Shown here piece by piece: positions 6,997 to 10,200 of a DNA stretch of 10,200 nucleotides. The stretch spans positions 1 to 10,200 of the forward strand of contig CAMLLI010000074.1 in the NCBI GenBank assembly GCA_946480685.1, written 5' to 3'. Made by a program: the position numbers and the translations under genes. Under the pieces are notes generated by a model, which did not search any database, was not told the DNA's origin, and saw only the letters and a list, made by a program, of their open reading frames with translations. Each line of letters begins with the position of its first letter. The first letter of the stretch is position 1. The stretch comes from an uncultured Flammeovirgaceae bacterium (GTDB lineage Bacteria; Bacteroidota; Bacteroidia; Cytophagales; Cyclobacteriaceae).

Positions 6997-8208
6997 TTAC
7001 TTATAAGCATGTTTGGTATAGTCTATAGCCTCCACCGTGTTGCCGGCAAAATCAAAGAATGCACAGTTCTCCCATGAAGAACCGGTTCCCCACAAGTCTT
7101 TCATTTGCGAGCTGATCCACGCAGGTTCCCAATAAATTATACCCTGGCCGCCACCGTCCAATACCTCCTGGGTCATCTTGATCATGATGTCGGACTGACC
7201 TTTCTTTGTATAGGGATATCCCGCGATAGCAGACTGACTTCCAAAATGATTGTTATAGTTATCGTTGCTGCCGGTTGTCCACGGATAAGCTGTCTCAAGG
7301 ATCAACACGGGGCGGTTGTATTTACTCCTGAAGCTTGCTATCTTATCAGACAATTGCTCCAGCCCTACCGTTGTGTGCCACAGCGGATAGTATGAAAATC
7401 CAATCATATCAAATCCGGTAACAGCACCTTTTGTCGTCATGTTATCAAACCACCACTCAACATTTTTCGGGTCTGCTACATGCAACAGTATTTTTGTTTT
7501 CACGGTAGAGTTTGCTGCTACAGCCTTCACGGCATCAATCGCACCATTTACGACCGTACCCATCTGCTGCCACGCTCCGTTACAAACATTGCAGGCCGGA
7601 AATCCGTCAGGTGCTTCGGTATATAAAAAGCCACAGTTGGTTTCGTTGCCAATCTGCACCAGCTCAGGCATCAACCCTTTTGCATTCAGATACGACAAGG
7701 TGCTTTGGGTATAATTATATACCGAATCTCTTAGCACCGCTACATCTTTAATATTCTTCCACGCAGCGGGGATTTTCTGGTTTTCGGGATCAGCCCACGT
7801 ATCAGAATAATGAAAATCAAGAAGTATAGCCATGCCTTGCGCACGCGCGAGCTGAATGGACTTCGCTACATCCTGTAAATCGTTATAGCGTTGCGTACCA
7901 GCATCTCCATACACTTCTTTTGTCCAGGAAGGATTGTGCCACAGGCGAAGACGAACGAGGTTTGTACCATGCTCTTTAAAAATCACATACGGACTTTTCG
8001 TAACGCCACCATCTTTATATATACCCTGGTGATCGAGTATCTGGTTAACATACGAGAGGTCAGCTCCTAAATAAAAACCGGTGAGGTCGCGTGGTTTCTG
8101 TTCCTCCTCTTCTTCTTCAGGCACGGTCAGTGTCTCATCTTCCTTACAATTAACGAAGGAGAGCAACCCGATTGTGAACACCAGTGGCCATATACTTTTA
8201 AATCTCAT
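6997..8208 (-). CDS. GH53 endo-beta-1,4-galactanase, lipoprotein
   Basis: 403-aa arabinogalactan endo-beta-1,4-galactosidase, hydrolysing internal beta-1,4 bonds of galactan. GH53 hallmarks are all present: G-A-D-L-S near 48-52, V-R-L-R-L-W near 85-90, D-F-H-Y-S-D-T-W-A-D-P at 131-141, acid/base Glu189 in I-G-N-E-T-N, nucleophile Glu305 in L-E-T-A-Y-P-W, and Y-W-E-P-A-W near 359-364. The N-terminus is a lipoprotein signal with Cys21 (F-V-N-C, an unusual Asn at -1). The following K-E-D-E matches the Bacteroidota surface-export signal K-(D/E)2, so an outer-membrane surface enzyme is expected. Six glutamates in a row (31-36) form an acidic linker to the catalytic domain. Length is normal for the family. 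It lies 103 bp after susD on the same strand and fixes the likely substrate of the whole locus. Confidence 0.96.
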   Translation of the reverse strand: MRFKSIWPLVFTIGLLSFVNCKEDETLTVPEEEEEEQKPRDLTGFYLGADLSYVNQILDHQGIYKDGGVTKSPYVIFKEHGTNLVRLRLWHNPSWTKEVYGDAGTQRYNDLQDVAKSIQLARAQGMAILLDFHYSDTWADPENQKIPAAWKNIKDVAVLRDSVYNYTQSTLSYLNAKGLMPELVQIGNETNCGFLYTEAPDGFPACNVCNGAWQQMGTVVNGAIDAVKAVAANSTVKTKILLHVADPKNVEWWFDNMTTKGAVTGFDMIGFSYYPLWHTTVGLEQLSDKIASFRSKYNRPVLILETAYPWTTGSNDNYNNHFGSQSAIAGYPYTKKGQSDIMIKMTQEVLDGGGQGIIYWEPAWISSQMKDLWGTGSSWENCAFFDFAGNTVEAIDYTKHAYK

Positions 8209-8262
8209 CTCTGCTTAAATATTATAGATATACAGTAGTATATAGTTTTCGTTATATGCACA

Positions 8263-8294
8263 GGATGTGTAAAACAAAACTGCTATACACATCC
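8263..8294 (-). repeat. Hairpin in the susD-GH53 gap
   Basis: GGATGTGTA (8263-8271) and TACACATCC (8286-8294) form a 9-bp stem with a 14-nt loop, 18 bp after the susD stop and upstream of the GH53 gene. There is no T-run after it on the - strand. It may stabilise the susCD transcript or act as a leaky terminator that lowers expression of the enzymes. The rest of the 103-bp gap is AT-rich and could hold a secondary promoter. Confidence 0.5.
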
Positions 8295-8311
8295 CGTTTG
8301 GTTAGCAGGGA

Positions 8312-9823
8312 TTAGTTGGTATAACCATCGTTCTGTTCGATGATTCCTTTTCCTTCAATGATCACCGCGCTTGGTATCGGAAAAAGTACCTGGTAATCTT
8401 TTGCATCTTTACCGCGTGCTTTCGCATTTGCTATGAATTTACCGTGACGGATCAGATCCTGTCTGCGAACACCTTCGGCAAATAATTCGCGGCCGCGTTC
8501 GTCCAGTATAGCATCGCGAAACTCATCCTGCGTCATGTCTTCAAAGTCAGCAACGTTACTGCGGCTACGAACTTCATTCACGTATGCATACGCTTCAGCC
8601 GGCCCGCGTTGTTCGTTAATTGCTTCGGCCAACGACAGGTATACTTCTGCCAACCGGAACACAACAGCATCGATCGCGTATCCGGGACCATCACCGTTGA
8701 AGGAAGTATATTTCAACGGCAGCGGACCTTTCCACCAGGTATCTGTGCGATCTACTTCACCCCAATCAGCTGTGTAAGCATCAATGATTACCGATTTGCG
8801 TTCATCGTTCGCATCAAACTTATCGAAGAAGCTCCACGGCATGTTGTAACCGCTCCATCCACCTACTTTCCGTGTGATCGATCCGGCCTGACGGAAGTCT
8901 GAAGGCAGCACTTCCTGTATATAGTAGTTTGGCGTAGCATCGCTGGCAGGTACAGCATAAATCAACTCGTTGTTACCACGTTTTGTAAATATATCTGCGT
9001 AGTTAGGTTCGAGTGCATATCCCATGGCGAGTATCTCTTTTCCAATAGCTTCAGCTTTCGCCCACTGTTTAGTATGCATATATAGCTTCAGCAACACCAT
9101 ACGTGCTACACCTTTGGATACACGGCCCCACTGCGAAGTGTTTCCATTATACATATCTTCGAGGTCAGGGATCGCTTCGATAAGGTCTTTCTCCATCTGC
9201 GCAGTATACTCGGCATCGCTGAGGCGCGGTGTTATCTGCGTATCATTGAGTGTAGCAGGATCGAGTTTTACGTTTACCGGTCCGAAGAAATCATACAGTA
9301 TATACATAAGCCAAGCGCGCAGCACTTTTGCTTCGGCTACATATTTCTTGCGAACCTCTTCAGTTCCCCCAGTGGCATTACTGATCTTGTTGATCACATC
9401 CGTAGCACGGGCAACGTAGCGGATCTTATAGTATACAGTTTCATTTGATCCAGACCATGTAGATGGACCGAACGTAAAGTTCTCCAGGTTCGGATCCCAG
9501 CCGTTTACCATCTCATCCGTAGTAAGTATACTCCGCATGAGGTAGGTTTTATTATCAGCGTTATAGAGTGAATTATACCACACGCCATCACCGGGATCGG
9601 TCATGCCCCAGTTGGTAGAGAACGGGCTATATAAGGCCACTACCGCTACATTAAAATCAGCTTCAGTTTTGAAAAAGTTTTCAGGACTTACCTGTGTATA
9701 TACTTTTGTTTCGAGTGCATCGTCACAGCTTGCCAGCGGCACAAGTATAGCCGCCACCGCGATCAGTGTACGCATCAGCGAACGCTTGCTATAGTGATGT
9801 ATATTTTTCATACGTACGTTCAT
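8312..9823 (-). CDS. SusD/RagB-family glycan-binding outer-membrane lipoprotein
   Basis: 503-aa surface lipoprotein that captures oligosaccharides and forms the lid of the SusC channel. Cys33 lies in the lipobox L-A-S-C and is followed by D-D. Early SusD signature S-P-E-N-F-F-K-T-E-A-D-F follows near residues 46-57; helical TPR-like segments include A-E-A-K-V-L-R-A-W near 163-171; the C-terminal SusD block shows F-R-L-A-E-V-Y-L near 389-396 and D-E-R-G-R-E-L near 441-447; the end, Q-N-D-G-Y, is typical. Size is normal for the family. I chose ATG at 9821-9823, 1 nt after the susC stop and preceded by A-rich sequence. ATG at 9809-9811 (M-K-N-I) is equally possible and gives a more usual signal peptide. 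A longer frame from 9847 would overlap susC and is less likely. Given GH53 next door, the ligand is probably beta-1,4-galactan fragments. Confidence 0.95.
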   Translation of the reverse strand: MNVRMKNIHHYSKRSLMRTLIAVAAILVPLASCDDALETKVYTQVSPENFFKTEADFNVAVVALYSPFSTNWGMTDPGDGVWYNSLYNADNKTYLMRSILTTDEMVNGWDPNLENFTFGPSTWSGSNETVYYKIRYVARATDVINKISNATGGTEEVRKKYVAEAKVLRAWLMYILYDFFGPVNVKLDPATLNDTQITPRLSDAEYTAQMEKDLIEAIPDLEDMYNGNTSQWGRVSKGVARMVLLKLYMHTKQWAKAEAIGKEILAMGYALEPNYADIFTKRGNNELIYAVPASDATPNYYIQEVLPSDFRQAGSITRKVGGWSGYNMPWSFFDKFDANDERKSVIIDAYTADWGEVDRTDTWWKGPLPLKYTSFNGDGPGYAIDAVVFRLAEVYLSLAEAINEQRGPAEAYAYVNEVRSRSNVADFEDMTQDEFRDAILDERGRELFAEGVRRQDLIRHGKFIANAKARGKDAKDYQVLFPIPSAVIIEGKGIIEQNDGYTN

Positions 9824-9824
9824 T

Positions 9825-10200
9825 TTAGAATTTGAGATTAACACCAAAGGTTGTAGACAACGCCTGTGGATATGGGTTCACTTCGGTAAATTCCGGGTCA
9901 TACCCGTTATAGTTCGAGAACACGGCAAGGTTCTGCACATCTACAAAAATGCGAGCTGACTGAATGAACTTCCTGTTGCCCCACAATTTATCTGGCAGGC
10001 GATAGCCCAGTGTAATATTCTTCAGACGAACAAAGCTTGCTTTCTCCAAATAGAAATCATGTGTACCCGTTGGGTTGCTTCCGCTATACGGATTGCTCGC
10101 TATACCCGGCAGATCGCCATTGGGATTCTCGGCTGTCCAGATACGCGATACGTCCGTTACTGTATTCTGCGAGTTCGTGTTCGCGATGCGCAGCGGATCA
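9825..10200 (-). CDS. SusC-like TonB-dependent transporter, C-terminal end only
   Basis: The last 124 or so residues of a SusC/RagA-family outer-membrane beta-barrel that imports glycans with energy from TonB. The frame stays open to the right window edge, so at least 85% of the gene is outside. Diagnostic C-terminal motifs are present: F-V-R-L-K-N-I-T-L-G-Y just before the final strands, A-R-I-F-V-D-V-Q-N-L-A-V-F-S-N-Y, the conserved G-Y-D-P-E, and the terminal P-Q-A-L-S-T-T-F-G-V-N-L-K-F that ends in an aromatic residue, as outer-membrane barrels do. The stop codon at 9825-9827 is 1 nt from the susD start, which indicates one transcript and possibly coupled translation. Confidence 0.95.
   Translation of the reverse strand, partial: DPLRIANTNSQNTVTDVSRIWTAENPNGDLPGIASNPYSGSNPTGTHDFYLEKASFVRLKNITLGYRLPDKLWGNRKFIQSARIFVDVQNLAVFSNYNGYDPEFTEVNPYPQALSTTFGVNLKF

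Noticed and set aside
9024..9419. 131-aa open frame on the + strand opposite susD
   Set aside because: Antisense to a well-supported susD; Ser/Ile-rich composition typical of an antisense shadow.
9811..9818. ACGTACGT-type palindrome at the susD start, with a similar GTACGTAC at the start of the gene at 2354
   Set aside because: Both lie in coding sequence, the two genes are unrelated and on opposite strands, and an 8-bp palindrome twice in 10 kb is weak evidence for a shared site.
1..10200. CRISPR array, tRNA, rRNA, transposase or attachment site
   Set aside because: I looked for regularly spaced repeats, cloverleaf ends, transposase-like frames and long terminal repeats and saw none.

Overview
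The window looks like part of a Bacteroidota chromosome, probably a free-living Cytophagales- or Chitinophagales-type organism; the genus cannot be fixed from sequence alone. The evidence is a SusC/SusD pair feeding glycoside hydrolases, lipoproteins with Bacteroidota-style acidic export signals after the lipobox cysteine, a membrane-anchored LytTR regulator, few clear Shine-Dalgarno sites and one TAnnTTTG promoter-like box.

Left part (1-4320, all genes on +): the 3' part of a patatin-like phospholipase gene; an AT-rich spacer with hairpins; a 315-aa predicted lipoprotein of unknown function closed by a strong GC-rich hairpin (2091-2116); a 120-aa predicted lipoprotein of unknown function; a 299-aa four-helix membrane protein with a C-terminal LytTR DNA-binding domain; and a 136-aa secreted one-domain protein with an Ig-like/NEW3-like fold pattern. 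An 11-bp hairpin (4276-4316) separates this block from the convergent block on the right.

Right part (4334-10200, all on -): a polysaccharide utilisation locus read right to left: SusC-like TonB-dependent transporter (3' end only), SusD-like glycan-binding lipoprotein (its start lies 1 nt after the susC stop), a GH53 endo-beta-1,4-galactanase lipoprotein, and an 859-aa clan GH-A glycoside hydrolase with extra C-terminal modules. The GH53 assignment points to beta-1,4-galactan (pectic galactan, the side chains of rhamnogalacturonan I) as substrate. Inferred division of labour: surface GH53 cuts galactan, SusCD binds and imports the oligosaccharides, and the large enzyme, which has a cleavable signal peptide rather than a lipobox, trims them in the periplasm. 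No regulator of this locus is visible; it may lie beyond the right edge.

The most unusual whole-window signal is a roughly threefold excess of the word TATA (mostly TATAC/TATAG), present inside coding regions and in spacers but weak between about 2354 and 4268. I found no CRISPR array, tRNA, rRNA, insertion sequence or obvious undescribed system.
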